Shown here piece by piece: positions 28,649 to 38,171 of a stretch of DNA of 64,000 nucleotides (the stretch's first letter is position 1; every line of letters starts with the position of its first letter). The DNA comes from Pseudomonas sp. P8_241 (lineage in GTDB: Bacteria > Pseudomonadota > Gammaproteobacteria > Pseudomonadales > Pseudomonadaceae): assembly GCF_034008315.1 (NCBI RefSeq), contig NZ_CP125377.1:3236001-3300000 (forward strand), in the 5' to 3' direction. Below the pieces are notes generated by a model. It made no database searches. It had not been told where the DNA came from and saw nothing but the letters and a program-made list of their open reading frames with translations. The position numbers and the translations under genes were made by a program.

Positions 28649-30067
28649 TCAGCGAGCGGTGAAAACCAACTTGAATTCCTGGGGCCAGCGCGGATGCAGC
28701 ACGCTGTAGGCCATCGCATAGGTGACGGCACCGATGGCGATGTTGCCCACCAGGTGCAGGTAGCCCTGCAAGGCCAGATGCGAAGACGCAAACAACACAG
28801 CGGTGGCCATGACCAGCGAGGCGATCACGCTGCGATAGCTGGATTCGAAAAACGCATCCCAGCCGTAACCGATCGCAGTGTTCAGGCCTCGGACCTGCAG
28901 GGGCGTGATGATCAGCATGCGCACCAGCAAGGCCAACGCTGCGCCCATGCCGCCGTAGACAGGGCCCATGGCGTACACCAGCGCGAGGGCGAGCAGGGTG
29001 GTGATCACTTCGGCCTTGAGGGTGACGCGGGTATGGTTGACCGCGACCAACGCCGTGGTCGCATACATGGCGAGGTTGCCGAGTGCGGCAGTGCCGGCCA
29101 GCACTTGCAGCAGGGGTACGGCAGCAGCCCACTTGGCGCCGAAAATCAGCAGGATGATGTCTTCGGCCGTCAACGCAATTCCGAGGAAAAACGGCGTCAG
29201 CAGAAACCCACTGATCGCCGTCGAATCACTGATCATGCCGATCAGTCGCGGTGGATCGCCAATGCGACGGGCGAACACCGGCAGCGCATAACTCATCAGG
29301 CCGTTGTAGATCGCTGTGCGCGGCAAGTCGATGATGCGCATGGCCAGATTGAACATGCCGACCGCATGGGCGCCGGCCGTCATGCCGAGTACCACGTTGA
29401 CCCCGCGCTGCAGGGTTTGCGAGCTGAGCACGTTGATCGCCACTGGTGTCCCGGACTTGAGCAGTTCTCGCAGGATCGGGCCGTCAATGCAAAAGGCAAT
29501 GCGGCGCCGGTCTGCGAGCATCAGTACGACCACGCAGACAAAATCCATGATCAACGCCTGCGCGATGACCGCCCACGGGCCATACCCCAGGAGCGCGACA
29601 CCGATCCCGCCGACGCCCCCGGCAATTTTCCCCAGCAGCGTGCGCGAGGCCAGCCTCTTGAAGTTGCTGGTGCGCCGCATCTCCACGACATATACCCGGG
29701 CCATCATGGTGAAGAGGATCTTTACCGAGGCCACCGCCGTCATCCATTGCAACGCCGGTGACGGCGTATACAACACGGCGGCGAGGGAGATTACGACAAT
29801 GGACGCCAGGCTGATCAGCACGGCGAACCAGAATGTCGTACTGATATGCTTCGCCTCCAGGCGCTCCATCCGTACCAGCGGATCCTCCAGCACCGACGAG
29901 TAGAGCATGCCAACGATCTCGACGATCGCGATGATCACCGTGCCGATCCCCAGTTCCGTGGGAGTCAGCAACCTGGCGAAGACGACAAACGTGATCATCG
30001 ACAGGAAGATCAGACCGAATTTCTCGGTGAAGATCCAGATCAATGTCACCAGACGATGATTGGCCAT
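28649..30067 (-). CDS. Wzx-type polysaccharide flippase
   Basis: The protein has about 472 residues and 12-14 hydrophobic helices (oligosaccharide flippase/MVF superfamily). The N-terminal block FTEKFGLIFLSMITFVVFAR is typical. It moves the undecaprenyl-linked repeat unit across the inner membrane. ATG 30067 is chosen; GTG 30076 is 3 codons upstream and equally possible, and neither has a clear ribosome site. Confidence 0.88.
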   Translation of the reverse strand: MANHRLVTLIWIFTEKFGLIFLSMITFVVFARLLTPTELGIGTVIIAIVEIVGMLYSSVLEDPLVRMERLEAKHISTTFWFAVLISLASIVVISLAAVLYTPSPALQWMTAVASVKILFTMMARVYVVEMRRTSNFKRLASRTLLGKIAGGVGGIGVALLGYGPWAVIAQALIMDFVCVVVLMLADRRRIAFCIDGPILRELLKSGTPVAINVLSSQTLQRGVNVVLGMTAGAHAVGMFNLAMRIIDLPRTAIYNGLMSYALPVFARRIGDPPRLIGMISDSTAISGFLLTPFFLGIALTAEDIILLIFGAKWAAAVPLLQVLAGTAALGNLAMYATTALVAVNHTRVTLKAEVITTLLALALVYAMGPVYGGMGAALALLVRMLIITPLQVRGLNTAIGYGWDAFFESSYRSVIASLVMATAVLFASSHLALQGYLHLVGNIAIGAVTYAMAYSVLHPRWPQEFKLVFTAR

Positions 30068-30081
30068 GGCGGGCACCGGGT

Positions 30082-31038
30082 TCAGTGAGCAGTAGTCGAT
30101 TCGGTGGAGGGTTTGCCCAGGCTGCGGATGCGGGCGTTGAGGTATCGCAAGGTTGGTTTGCCCTGGGCGAATACCAGCGCCTGCCAGGAGTACTCGAACA
30201 TTCGCCGGTAAACGTTGATCACCTGCCCATATTCGGCGCTGCGCGAAAACGACCGGAGAAACTCGGCGAGGTTACCCAGCACAAAATCGATCCGTTGTTG
30301 TTTACTCAGCACATCGCTGTAGCGGGCGAGGTACAAATCGATGAACCGGATCTTGTGCGAGTAGTACTTCAGCGGCTGGGCGGTGATGTTGCCGCCGTTG
30401 ACCGTGCGACTCATCAGCATTTCGGGGACCGTGTGGATTTCCCAGTGTTCGGCGATCCTGGCCCACATCATGCGGTCTTCGGAATAGCGCAGACTGGCGT
30501 CGAAACCGCCGAGCCGAGTGATCACGTCTCGCTTGATCAGCACAGCCGACACGCCGTTGACGACATTGGCATGGATGAAGTCGTAGAAGTGTCGACCGTT
30601 CTTGTATCGACCTTCCTGGTGACGTCTGCCGTCGCTGTACTCGACCAACACGTTGCAATCGACCAACCCCACCGGGTGTCCCTGGCGAAGCAGGTCTTCG
30701 TACAGTGCCAGTTGTTTTTCCAGTTTCTGCGGATGCCATCGGTCATCGGCATCGAGAAACGCCACAAAGGTTTCTTCCGTGTGTTTCAACCCTGTGTTGC
30801 GGGCGCTGGCCTGACCTTCGTTGGCCTGATGCAACAGCGTCAGGCGAAACGGTGCGGCAAAGTTGCTGACCCGTTGCGGCCCGTCATCGGTCGAGCCATC
30901 GTCGATCACGATGACGTGATCGGGCAAACGGGTTTGCTGGCTCAAGGATCCCAGCGTCTGTTCGATGCTGTCGGCGCCGTTGTACATCGGAATCAGCACG
31001 CACACTGTGCTGGTTGATGGGGGGGCTTGATTTACCAT
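30082..31038 (-). CDS. Family 2 glycosyltransferase
   Basis: The protein has 318 residues. GT-A fold: VLIPMYNGADSIEQTL at the start, IDDGSTDD for nucleotide binding and the metal-binding FLDADDRWHPQK. It adds one sugar to the lipid-linked repeat unit. GGAG lies 8 nt before ATG 31038, and the start overlaps the preceding polymerase gene by 7 nt. Confidence 0.9.
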   Translation of the reverse strand: MVNQAPPSTSTVCVLIPMYNGADSIEQTLGSLSQQTRLPDHVIVIDDGSTDDGPQRVSNFAAPFRLTLLHQANEGQASARNTGLKHTEETFVAFLDADDRWHPQKLEKQLALYEDLLRQGHPVGLVDCNVLVEYSDGRRHQEGRYKNGRHFYDFIHANVVNGVSAVLIKRDVITRLGGFDASLRYSEDRMMWARIAEHWEIHTVPEMLMSRTVNGGNITAQPLKYYSHKIRFIDLYLARYSDVLSKQQRIDFVLGNLAEFLRSFSRSAEYGQVINVYRRMFEYSWQALVFAQGKPTLRYLNARIRSLGKPSTESTTAH

Positions 31039-32369
31039 GGGGTTTTCTCCTTGTGATACGCTTGGGCCGGATTACGCGGGATTGCCCTGCCGGGGGAGCG
31101 GTTTTGCACGGCTGTGGGTGAGCGCTCGGGGCGCGGTGCGCGATGGTGTCGAAAGGACAGGGCCAGCGTGCAGAACACCAGAAACTCGGCGCTGCGATAG
31201 TTGGGGATCACATACGCCACGTAGTTGGTGACGATGAACAGGCCGACGATCACCAGCGCACAGGCGCGAACCTGTGCCGACTGGGCGGACGTGATCGCCC
31301 GGTACTGTTTGACCATGGCCTGGGCCAGCATCAGGATCAGCGCCGTCAGCTGGATCAGGCCACCGTTGAGCAGGGTTTCCAGATAACCGCTGTGGGCGTT
31401 GCCGATGTAGCCCCAGCGCTTGATGAAGATGTCGGCATCGGCGCTGGCCCAGAACGCCCCGAAACCGTAACCCTTGAGCAAGCGTTCATCGATGAATGGC
31501 GTCAGCAGTTCCCAGATCAGCGTGCGGTCGGTCAGCGAGGGATCACGCCCGAGCAGTTCGAGCAGCAACGTATAGTTGCCGTACAGGAACAGGCATATCA
31601 GCACGTAGACCGCCGTGGCAGCGAAGAACGCCAGCAGCGAACGGTTGACCCGCAATCGCACCAGGGTCAGGAAATACCAGTAGCTCGCCGCGCCGCTGAC
31701 GATCAAGGCAATCGCCGTAGCGGACTGCGCCAGCCCGATGGCGATCAGCGAGAACAGCGCATAGGCCATCGCCAATGGGTTGCGCTGGCGAATCATCGGC
31801 AACAGCAAGAGGATGCCGATCGCATTGAGCCGGGCACCGCCGTTTTTTTCGGGAAAAATGCCTTTGAAGGCGCCGTCGCGAATCCCGCCGGCAATGAACG
31901 CTATGTCGGGCCTGATCAGGGCGAATATCAGCCCCATCAATGCGGCGGCACCGATGATGCAACCGAGCATGAAGGCGATTTTCTCGACACTGTAGTTGTA
32001 CGCAATGAACCCGGCGAAGAACACCACACTGAGCAACGCAATAAAGCGCTTGAAGCTCAGCATCGGGTCTGAAGACCAACCGATCGATGCCGCCACGCAG
32101 AACAGGAACACCAACAAAAAGAAATTGCCGCGATAAAAGGTTTTGCTGAGGAACACCTTGTGGCGAATAAACAGGAACAATGGCACCAGCAAGGTGATCA
32201 GACCGCAGACCTGATTGATCGCGTTGCCTTCCAGGTCTTTATCGACATCGCCGATGCTCGCTACATTGCCCAGGCCGAGGAAAAACGAAATCAACTGGAA
32301 GTAGAACAGCACACCGAACAGCGTGAAGGCGTCGCGCAGTGTCGAATACCTGACGTGCAACTGGCTCAT
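31032..32369 (-). CDS. Wzy-type polysaccharide polymerase / O-antigen ligase family
   Basis: The protein has 445 residues with about ten membrane helices. A large periplasmic loop after about residue 270 contains RDPSLTDRTLIWE and GNAHSGYLETLLNGG, a Wzy/WaaL-type signature (PF04932-like). It joins repeat units in the periplasm. ATG 32369 overlaps the stop of the upstream GT4 gene (ATGA). The open frame runs much further upstream inside that gene without membrane character. The C-terminus is an unusual basic tail of about 35 residues. Confidence 0.87.
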   Translation of the reverse strand: MSQLHVRYSTLRDAFTLFGVLFYFQLISFFLGLGNVASIGDVDKDLEGNAINQVCGLITLLVPLFLFIRHKVFLSKTFYRGNFFLLVFLFCVAASIGWSSDPMLSFKRFIALLSVVFFAGFIAYNYSVEKIAFMLGCIIGAAALMGLIFALIRPDIAFIAGGIRDGAFKGIFPEKNGGARLNAIGILLLLPMIRQRNPLAMAYALFSLIAIGLAQSATAIALIVSGAASYWYFLTLVRLRVNRSLLAFFAATAVYVLICLFLYGNYTLLLELLGRDPSLTDRTLIWELLTPFIDERLLKGYGFGAFWASADADIFIKRWGYIGNAHSGYLETLLNGGLIQLTALILMLAQAMVKQYRAITSAQSAQVRACALVIVGLFIVTNYVAYVIPNYRSAEFLVFCTLALSFRHHRAPRPERSPTAVQNRSPGRAIPRNPAQAYHKEKTPW

Positions 32370-33478
32370 GACGATTGACTCCCGAGTAACGCGGCGAGGT
32401 ACGTCTGTACGGCGCGCCCGCTCATGTAGCGGGCGGCGGCGTCGATGCGGATCTGGCGATAGCGATCCCTGGGCAGGGTCAGTTCCGCCGTGATGACCAG
32501 GGCCAGTGCCTCGGGATCGTCGACGTCGACCAATGGGGCCACCGCACCGTCGCCGAGAATCTCTTGCGGGCCATAAGGGCAGTCGGTGGCCACTACCGGG
32601 GTGCCCGTGGACAGCGCTTCGACCAGGGCATTGGGGCTGCCCTCGAAGCGTGACGACAGGACAAAACAATCGGCGGCGGCCACTTGGGCCAAGGGGTCGC
32701 TGGCGTAACCCGGCAAGTCGAAGCGCTCGGCAACCCCGAGGCGGGCGGCTTGCTCCAGTAACGCGGACCTGAGGCTGCCTTCGCCAAAAATGATCAGTCG
32801 CGTAGAGCGGTCCGGTAAGCGGGCGAAGGCGTCGATCAGGGTGTCAAAACCCTTCTGGTCAGCCAGGCGCCCCAAGGCGACAATTACCGGGGCGGTTTTT
32901 TCCAGCAGCCATGGATGGGTCGGACAGCTCGGTGTCTTTTCGCGAAAGTCGTTGTCCAGCACTGGATTGTCGGCAATGGTGACGTCCTGGCGACGGGCAA
33001 TTGTGGTCTCGACCAGGTCTTGAGCCACGCCTTGGGAAACGCAAATCACCGGGTTGGGAATGAGCCGGTACAACAGCGGCGCCAGCAGATAAGCCAAACG
33101 CACGCGCAACGACGGGTTGACGTGCTTGTCCCGGGAAAACGCATTGCGCTCACTGACGTGCAACCGCGCCAGGGTCCCGGACAACACAGCGGCGGCAATC
33201 GCCACCACGTTGACGTGGGTGAGGGCGGCCAACAGGGCGTCGAAGCGGTTTTGCCGAAGGTACTGCGCCAATGCCGGCACCGCATTGGCGCTGCGTGAAC
33301 TGTTCAGTTCGACCTGTTTGACCCGTGGGTCGAGCAGCGCGATGTTGACACCGCCCCCCGTCAGCATCAGCAGCGTCACATCGTTACCGGCGTCGACCAG
33401 CGCACCGGCAAGCCGCGCCATCATCTTCTCGGCGCCACCGGCGTTGAGGTCGTGGAGGATGATCAGTAAACGTTTCAT
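32366..33478 (-). CDS. GT4-family glycosyltransferase
   Basis: The protein has 370 residues. GT-B fold with the N-terminal glycine turn LNAGGAEKMMARLA and the donor-site motif FEGSPNALVEALSTGTPVVA (E-x7-E). ATG 33478 overlaps the upstream GT stop by 4 nt; GTG 33487 is an alternative start. It is the first of two consecutive GT4 enzymes and probably adds distinct sugars. Confidence 0.9.
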   Translation of the reverse strand: MKRLLIILHDLNAGGAEKMMARLAGALVDAGNDVTLLMLTGGGVNIALLDPRVKQVELNSSRSANAVPALAQYLRQNRFDALLAALTHVNVVAIAAAVLSGTLARLHVSERNAFSRDKHVNPSLRVRLAYLLAPLLYRLIPNPVICVSQGVAQDLVETTIARRQDVTIADNPVLDNDFREKTPSCPTHPWLLEKTAPVIVALGRLADQKGFDTLIDAFARLPDRSTRLIIFGEGSLRSALLEQAARLGVAERFDLPGYASDPLAQVAAADCFVLSSRFEGSPNALVEALSTGTPVVATDCPYGPQEILGDGAVAPLVDVDDPEALALVITAELTLPRDRYRQIRIDAAARYMSGRAVQTYLAALLGSQSS

Positions 33479-34548
33479 TGGTCCCACACCTGGTAATACG
33501 CCTGCGCGGCTTGCCGACTGGTGTACGGGCGGACGGCGTCGGCGCAGACTTTCGTGTGTTCCTTGAGCTTCAGGCTTTGCCGCATACCCAGCGCCAGTGC
33601 CGGCACATCATCGACCTTCACCAGTTGCCCCAGACGTCCGTTGTCCAGTAACTCCCTGGGCCCGCTGGGGCAATCTGCGGACAGCACCGGCGTGCCAAGC
33701 GCAAGCGCTTCGATCAACACTGTCGGCAAGCCTTCATGCAGTGAGCTCAGGATTAAAAGTCGCGCATGGCGGATCAGCGGGTACGGATTGCTCAAGTGGC
33801 CGACAAAGTGCACGCGGCGCTCGATGCCCAACCGCTGTGCCTGTGCGATCAGGGCTTCACGGCGAGGCCCATCACCGGCGATCACCAGGTAGGGCAGGTT
33901 GCCTTCGCGCAGTGCCAGGGCGTAGGCGTCGAGCAGGATATGAAATCCCTTGAGGTCCACCAGTCGGCCGACGCTGATCCAGTATTCACTCGGAATGTCT
34001 TGCGGCAAGGGCGCGCGGGAGGCGTTGTGCAGTTGCTCGGTCACCACGGCATTGGGGCAGTAGGTGATTCGCTTGCGCCCCCACGGCATCAGGTCGACAA
34101 GGGTTTGGCGCAATCCATGGGACACCGTCACCACTTTGCCGCTGCCACAGAGGTACAGCGCATAGAGCAAACGCAGGCTATGGACGCCGGTCTTTTGTTC
34201 CGAACAGTCCAGTGACGTATGCCGGGTATAAATGACCTGGCAGCGGCTGCCGAGGGTCGCAAACCAGGTGCAGAGGTTGGCTTGTTCCTTGGCACCAATC
34301 AGGTGCGTCACGCCCTCTCGACGAATGCTGCGGCGTAGCAGCACGATGGATTTGAACAGGCCGAACAGGCCGCTGCCGCCGCCGTCGAGGACGTTCGCCC
34401 CGTCGACATCGGGCGTTTCGCCGTTCATGACGAAAAAGCTCACGCGTCGCCCATCCTTGAGAAACTCGCTGGCCAGCCGTTGCTGGACGCGCTCGACACC
34501 GCCGCCGGTCTTGAAATCCTTGAGCGTGAAAAGAATGTGCATGGTCAT
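33475..34548 (-). CDS. GT4-family glycosyltransferase
   Basis: The protein has about 357 residues. The glycine-rich turn FKTGGGVERVQQRLA at the N-terminus and HEGLPTVLIEALALGTPVLS near the C-terminus are the GT4 acceptor and E-x7-E donor motifs. Two start codons, 34548 and 34542, lie close to GGGGAC. The larger open frame upstream overlaps the WecB-type gene and has no family signal. Confidence 0.9.
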   Translation of the reverse strand: MTMHILFTLKDFKTGGGVERVQQRLASEFLKDGRRVSFFVMNGETPDVDGANVLDGGGSGLFGLFKSIVLLRRSIRREGVTHLIGAKEQANLCTWFATLGSRCQVIYTRHTSLDCSEQKTGVHSLRLLYALYLCGSGKVVTVSHGLRQTLVDLMPWGRKRITYCPNAVVTEQLHNASRAPLPQDIPSEYWISVGRLVDLKGFHILLDAYALALREGNLPYLVIAGDGPRREALIAQAQRLGIERRVHFVGHLSNPYPLIRHARLLILSSLHEGLPTVLIEALALGTPVLSADCPSGPRELLDNGRLGQLVKVDDVPALALGMRQSLKLKEHTKVCADAVRPYTSRQAAQAYYQVWDQ

Positions 34549-34559
34549 GTCCCCGGCGC

Positions 34560-35267
34560 TCAGGGCGCAGTAATGTTGATCGCGACTTTGTGGCGAAGAA
34601 TCATTGCCGCCAGCTGTATGAAATTGCTCGGGTAGTCGAGCAGGTAACGCTTGATGGTGTGTGGCTCGCGATACATGCGATAGAACGCCCGCAGGTGCAG
34701 GCGATTGATCATTTCGGGGTAGTAAAAGCCGTTGGCCATGGCTTCCTGGCGGATGAAACCGCCACAGGTAAAGGCCACTCCGGTGAAGCCTGAATCCAGT
34801 GCGCCGAGGACGAAGTTCTCTTGCAACCCGGCGCCCATGCCCACGATCAGGATGTTGGATCGGCCGAGGCAAATGTCCGCCTTGATCGCCGCCGCCTGCG
34901 TGGCATCGAAATAACCGTTGTGATAACCGGCAATCGCCAGTCGTGGATAACGCACCCGCAATTTGCGGATGAACATTTCCAGTTCGTTTTGCGTGGCCCC
35001 GACGATGTACACCCGCTTGCCTTGTTTTTCGGCATCGCTGAACACCGGGTCGGCGATGGACGTGAAGTCGAAACTGACCCGGTCGATGTTTCTCCCGGTC
35101 ACTTTCGACATGAAGCTCGACATCAGCATGCCGTCGCAAAAATAGGCGAGCGCATCGGGCGGTTGCTGGATGAAGCTGCCGATCGAGGCGAAGTTGATGA
35201 ATGAGAACGCCTTGTTGGATTCCAGCAAGGCTGGCGAGTACTGGCCCATCAACTCGAGCCGGATCAT
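34560..35267 (-). CDS. WecB/TagA/CpsF-family (GT26) glycosyltransferase
   Basis: The protein has 235 residues, a normal GT26 length. Blocks: [37 protein letters not shown] and [10 protein letters not shown]. Family members transfer N-acetylmannosaminuronic acid, glucuronic acid or similar sugars onto undecaprenyl-linked acceptors. With ugd next to it, a glucuronic acid transfer is a reasonable guess. The start overlaps the ugd stop by 4 nt (ATGA). Confidence 0.9.
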   Translation of the reverse strand: MIRLELMGQYSPALLESNKAFSFINFASIGSFIQQPPDALAYFCDGMLMSSFMSKVTGRNIDRVSFDFTSIADPVFSDAEKQGKRVYIVGATQNELEMFIRKLRVRYPRLAIAGYHNGYFDATQAAAIKADICLGRSNILIVGMGAGLQENFVLGALDSGFTGVAFTCGGFIRQEAMANGFYYPEMINRLHLRAFYRMYREPHTIKRYLLDYPSNFIQLAAMILRHKVAINITAP

Positions 35268-36622
35268 GGCGCGACTCCTTGCGCCATGGCTTGTTGGGGT
35301 TGGCGGCCCACGGACACGTAGGTGAAGCCGCGCTTGCCCAAACGCTGCGGATCGAACAGGTTGCGCCCGTCAAAAATCAGCGGTTGCTTGAGTTGCCGCG
35401 CAAGCAGTTCGAAGTCCGGCGCACGGAAGGCCTGCCATTCAGTGACAATGACCAGCGCGTCGGCGTTTTTCAGCGCCGCTTCCTTGGTACCGGCCAGTGC
35501 CAGGTCATCGCGAGCACCATACAGACGCTGGGCTTCCTCCATGGCTTTGGGGTCGAACGCCTGGATACTCGCCCCGGCGCGCCATAGCGCTTCCATCAAT
35601 ACGCGGCTGGGGGCCTCGCGCATGTCGTCGGTGTTGGGTTTGAAGCTCAAGCCCCACAGGGCGAAGGTCTTGCCCTGGAGCGAGCCGTTGAAGTGATCGA
35701 AAATCTTCTTGAACAGCGTGGTTTTCTGCTCGTTGTTGCGCGACTCGACGGCCTTGAGCACTCGCGCATCGAAGTCCAGGCTGTTGGCGGTATGAATCAA
35801 CGCCTGCACGTCCTTGGGAAAGCATGAGCCGCCGTAACCGACACCGGGGTAGATGAATTGATACCCGATGCGCGGGTCCGACCCGATGCCGTGGCGAACC
35901 ATCTCGATATCGGCGCCGACTTTTTCGGCAAGGTTGGCCATTTCGTTCATGAAGCTGATCTTGGTCGCCAGCATGCAGTTGGCGGCGTACTTGGTCAGCT
36001 CGGCGCTGCGAACGTCCATGACGATGATTTTTTCGCGATTGCGATTGAATGGCTCGTACAGTTCGCGCATCACGTCTTCGGCGCGCTGGCTGTTGGTGCC
36101 GATGATGATGCGGTCGGGGCGCATGCAGTCCTCGACCGCGCAGCCTTCCTTGAGAAACTCCGGGTTGGAAACCACATCGAAAGTCAGCTCGCTGCGATCG
36201 CTCTCGCTCAGCGCCTGAGCGATGCACTCGCGCACCAGGTCGCCAGTGCCCACCGGGACAGTGGATTTATCGACGATGGTTTGATGGCGCTGCATGTGCT
36301 GGCCGATGGTTCGCGCCACGCTCAATACGTATTGCAGATCGGCCGAGCCATCTTCGTCGGGCGGTGTACCCACGGCTATCAACTGCACATCGCCGTGATG
36401 CACGGCACTGACCAGGTCAGTACTGAACTGCAAACGCCCGCTTTTATGATTGTCTCGAACCAGATTCTCCAGACCCGGCTCATAAATGGGCAGAATGCCT
36501 TCCTTTAACGCCAGGACCTTGTTGGCGTCGACGTCGACGCAGAGGACGTTGTGACCCACCTCGGCCAGCGCTGCGCCTTGTACAAGTCCCACATAACCGA
36601 TACCAAATACACTCACATTCAT
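35264..36622 (-). CDS. ugd: UDP-glucose 6-dehydrogenase
   Basis: The protein has 452 residues. NAD-binding [15 protein letters not shown], substrate block NPEFLKEG and catalytic Cys in GGSCFPKD are all present. It oxidises UDP-glucose to UDP-glucuronate, so the polymer probably contains glucuronic acid. GDP-mannose dehydrogenase (AlgD) belongs to the same superfamily; the GalE/UDP context favours UDP-glucose. Confidence 0.9.
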   Translation of the reverse strand: MNVSVFGIGYVGLVQGAALAEVGHNVLCVDVDANKVLALKEGILPIYEPGLENLVRDNHKSGRLQFSTDLVSAVHHGDVQLIAVGTPPDEDGSADLQYVLSVARTIGQHMQRHQTIVDKSTVPVGTGDLVRECIAQALSESDRSELTFDVVSNPEFLKEGCAVEDCMRPDRIIIGTNSQRAEDVMRELYEPFNRNREKIIVMDVRSAELTKYAANCMLATKISFMNEMANLAEKVGADIEMVRHGIGSDPRIGYQFIYPGVGYGGSCFPKDVQALIHTANSLDFDARVLKAVESRNNEQKTTLFKKIFDHFNGSLQGKTFALWGLSFKPNTDDMREAPSRVLMEALWRAGASIQAFDPKAMEEAQRLYGARDDLALAGTKEAALKNADALVIVTEWQAFRAPDFELLARQLKQPLIFDGRNLFDPQRLGKRGFTYVSVGRQPQQAMAQGVAP

Positions 36623-36670
36623 GGGAGAACCTCAGTGTGTCGTGGGGCCGGCACTGGGCCGGGCACAAGG

Positions 36671-38062
36671 TCAGTAGATGTTTTTCGAGAACAGCGTGAA
36701 GGGGGTCTTGAGCAGAATCTTGATGTCCAGCCACAGCGACCACTGGTTGATGTAGTTGAGGTCCTGGGCGACCCGCAGCTGCATCTTTTCCAGGGTTTCG
36801 GTTTCGCCGCGGTGCCCGGTGATCTGGGCCAGTCCGGTAATCCCGGGCTTGAGGCGATGACGGGCCATGTAGGCGTGGACTTTGCCGGTGTAATAGATGT
36901 TGTGGGTGACCGCGTGGGGGCGTGGACCGACCAGGGCCATCTGGCCAAACAGCACGTTGAACAACTGCGGCAGCTCATCGATGGAACTGCGGCGCAGGAA
37001 ACGCCCCAGTGGTGTCACGCGGTCGTCGTCACGCGTGGCCTGGCGGACTTCGCCGTCGTTGTGGACACGCATCGAGCGGAACTTCCAGACCCTGATCACC
37101 TGACCGTCACAGCCGTGACGGTTTTGCTTGAACAGCACCGGTCCCGCAGAGGTCAGCTTCACCGCAAGGGCCACGCTCAGCAGCAATGGGCTCAACACCA
37201 TAATGGCGACGGCGGCGAGGCTGCGTTCCAACAGGTCTTTGCAGAACAGGCTGCCCGGATGGGAGGTGATCAGGCTTTCGTTGAGATAGATCGCCGGCAT
37301 GCGCTCAATCTCGGAAATCGAGTGATTGAGCAACACCATGCTGCCGAAATCGGGGATCCAGACCACATCGACATTCATGTCCAGCAGGTCGATGTACAAC
37401 GCTTCGATGGTGGCGGCGTCGACCATCGGCAACACGATGTAGACGCGCCGTACTTCCATCCGGGTGATCAGTTCGCGGATGTCGTCGACGTGGCCCAGCA
37501 GCGGCAGAATGCTCGGTGCCGGGCCGGCATTTTGCCTGGCCGCAATAAAACCCAGTAGCAAGGCGCGGTTGGGGCGGGAGAGTTTTTTCGCCAGTTCATG
37601 CGCTGTCGGACACGTGCCGATGATCACCGAGCGGCGCTCGTTGCGCACCACTTGCGAATACAGTCGAGCGAAGTAATGCAAGGGCAGGAAACTGGCAGCC
37701 TGGACCAGGAACCCTGTCACGGCCCAGACGATAATCACCTGGCGCGAAAACAGCGCACTGGTTTGGGTGACGAAGGCGATGGTGATCAGCACACTCAGCA
37801 GGATCAACCAACCGGCAAGTAACCGACTGAGTCCGATCAACAGGCCATGACGCTTGTGATAGACATCCATCAGGCTGTAGATCGGCACGGAACCGAGCAC
37901 CGTCAGGATCATCAGGACACGGTATTCGCTGGTGAGATTGCCGACGCGCAATTGCACCAGCAGGACCAGCAACAGATTGACCAGGGCCATTGCACTCAAC
38001 CACTGGCCCCAGAACGTGACGCCACGGCGGTGCGCCATTTGTGCGGTATATAGCGGAGTCAT
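36671..38062 (-). CDS. Undecaprenyl-phosphate glucose phosphotransferase (WcaJ-like initiating enzyme)
   Basis: The protein has 463 residues. An N-terminal group of four helices precedes a CoA-binding-like domain (RSVIIGTCPTAHELAKKL). The C-terminal bacterial sugar transferase domain follows: FKQNRHGCDGQVIRVWKFRS, RRSSIDELPQLFNVL and RPGITGLAQITGHRG-type sequence. It starts each repeat unit by moving a hexose-1-phosphate to undecaprenyl phosphate. ATG 38062 (MTPLYTAQ) is preferred over the open extension to 38125. Confidence 0.92.
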   Translation of the reverse strand: MTPLYTAQMAHRRGVTFWGQWLSAMALVNLLLVLLVQLRVGNLTSEYRVLMILTVLGSVPIYSLMDVYHKRHGLLIGLSRLLAGWLILLSVLITIAFVTQTSALFSRQVIIVWAVTGFLVQAASFLPLHYFARLYSQVVRNERRSVIIGTCPTAHELAKKLSRPNRALLLGFIAARQNAGPAPSILPLLGHVDDIRELITRMEVRRVYIVLPMVDAATIEALYIDLLDMNVDVVWIPDFGSMVLLNHSISEIERMPAIYLNESLITSHPGSLFCKDLLERSLAAVAIMVLSPLLLSVALAVKLTSAGPVLFKQNRHGCDGQVIRVWKFRSMRVHNDGEVRQATRDDDRVTPLGRFLRRSSIDELPQLFNVLFGQMALVGPRPHAVTHNIYYTGKVHAYMARHRLKPGITGLAQITGHRGETETLEKMQLRVAQDLNYINQWSLWLDIKILLKTPFTLFSKNIY

Positions 38063-38171
38063 CGGCTCAATCTCTGGGCATAGGTAGCCATTCGAAGCCG
38101 TCTCGGACGCCCGGCTTCGGTACACACGCTGGTAGTGAGGCAGGTAAGGCAGCGATGGCCGCTACCCGGAT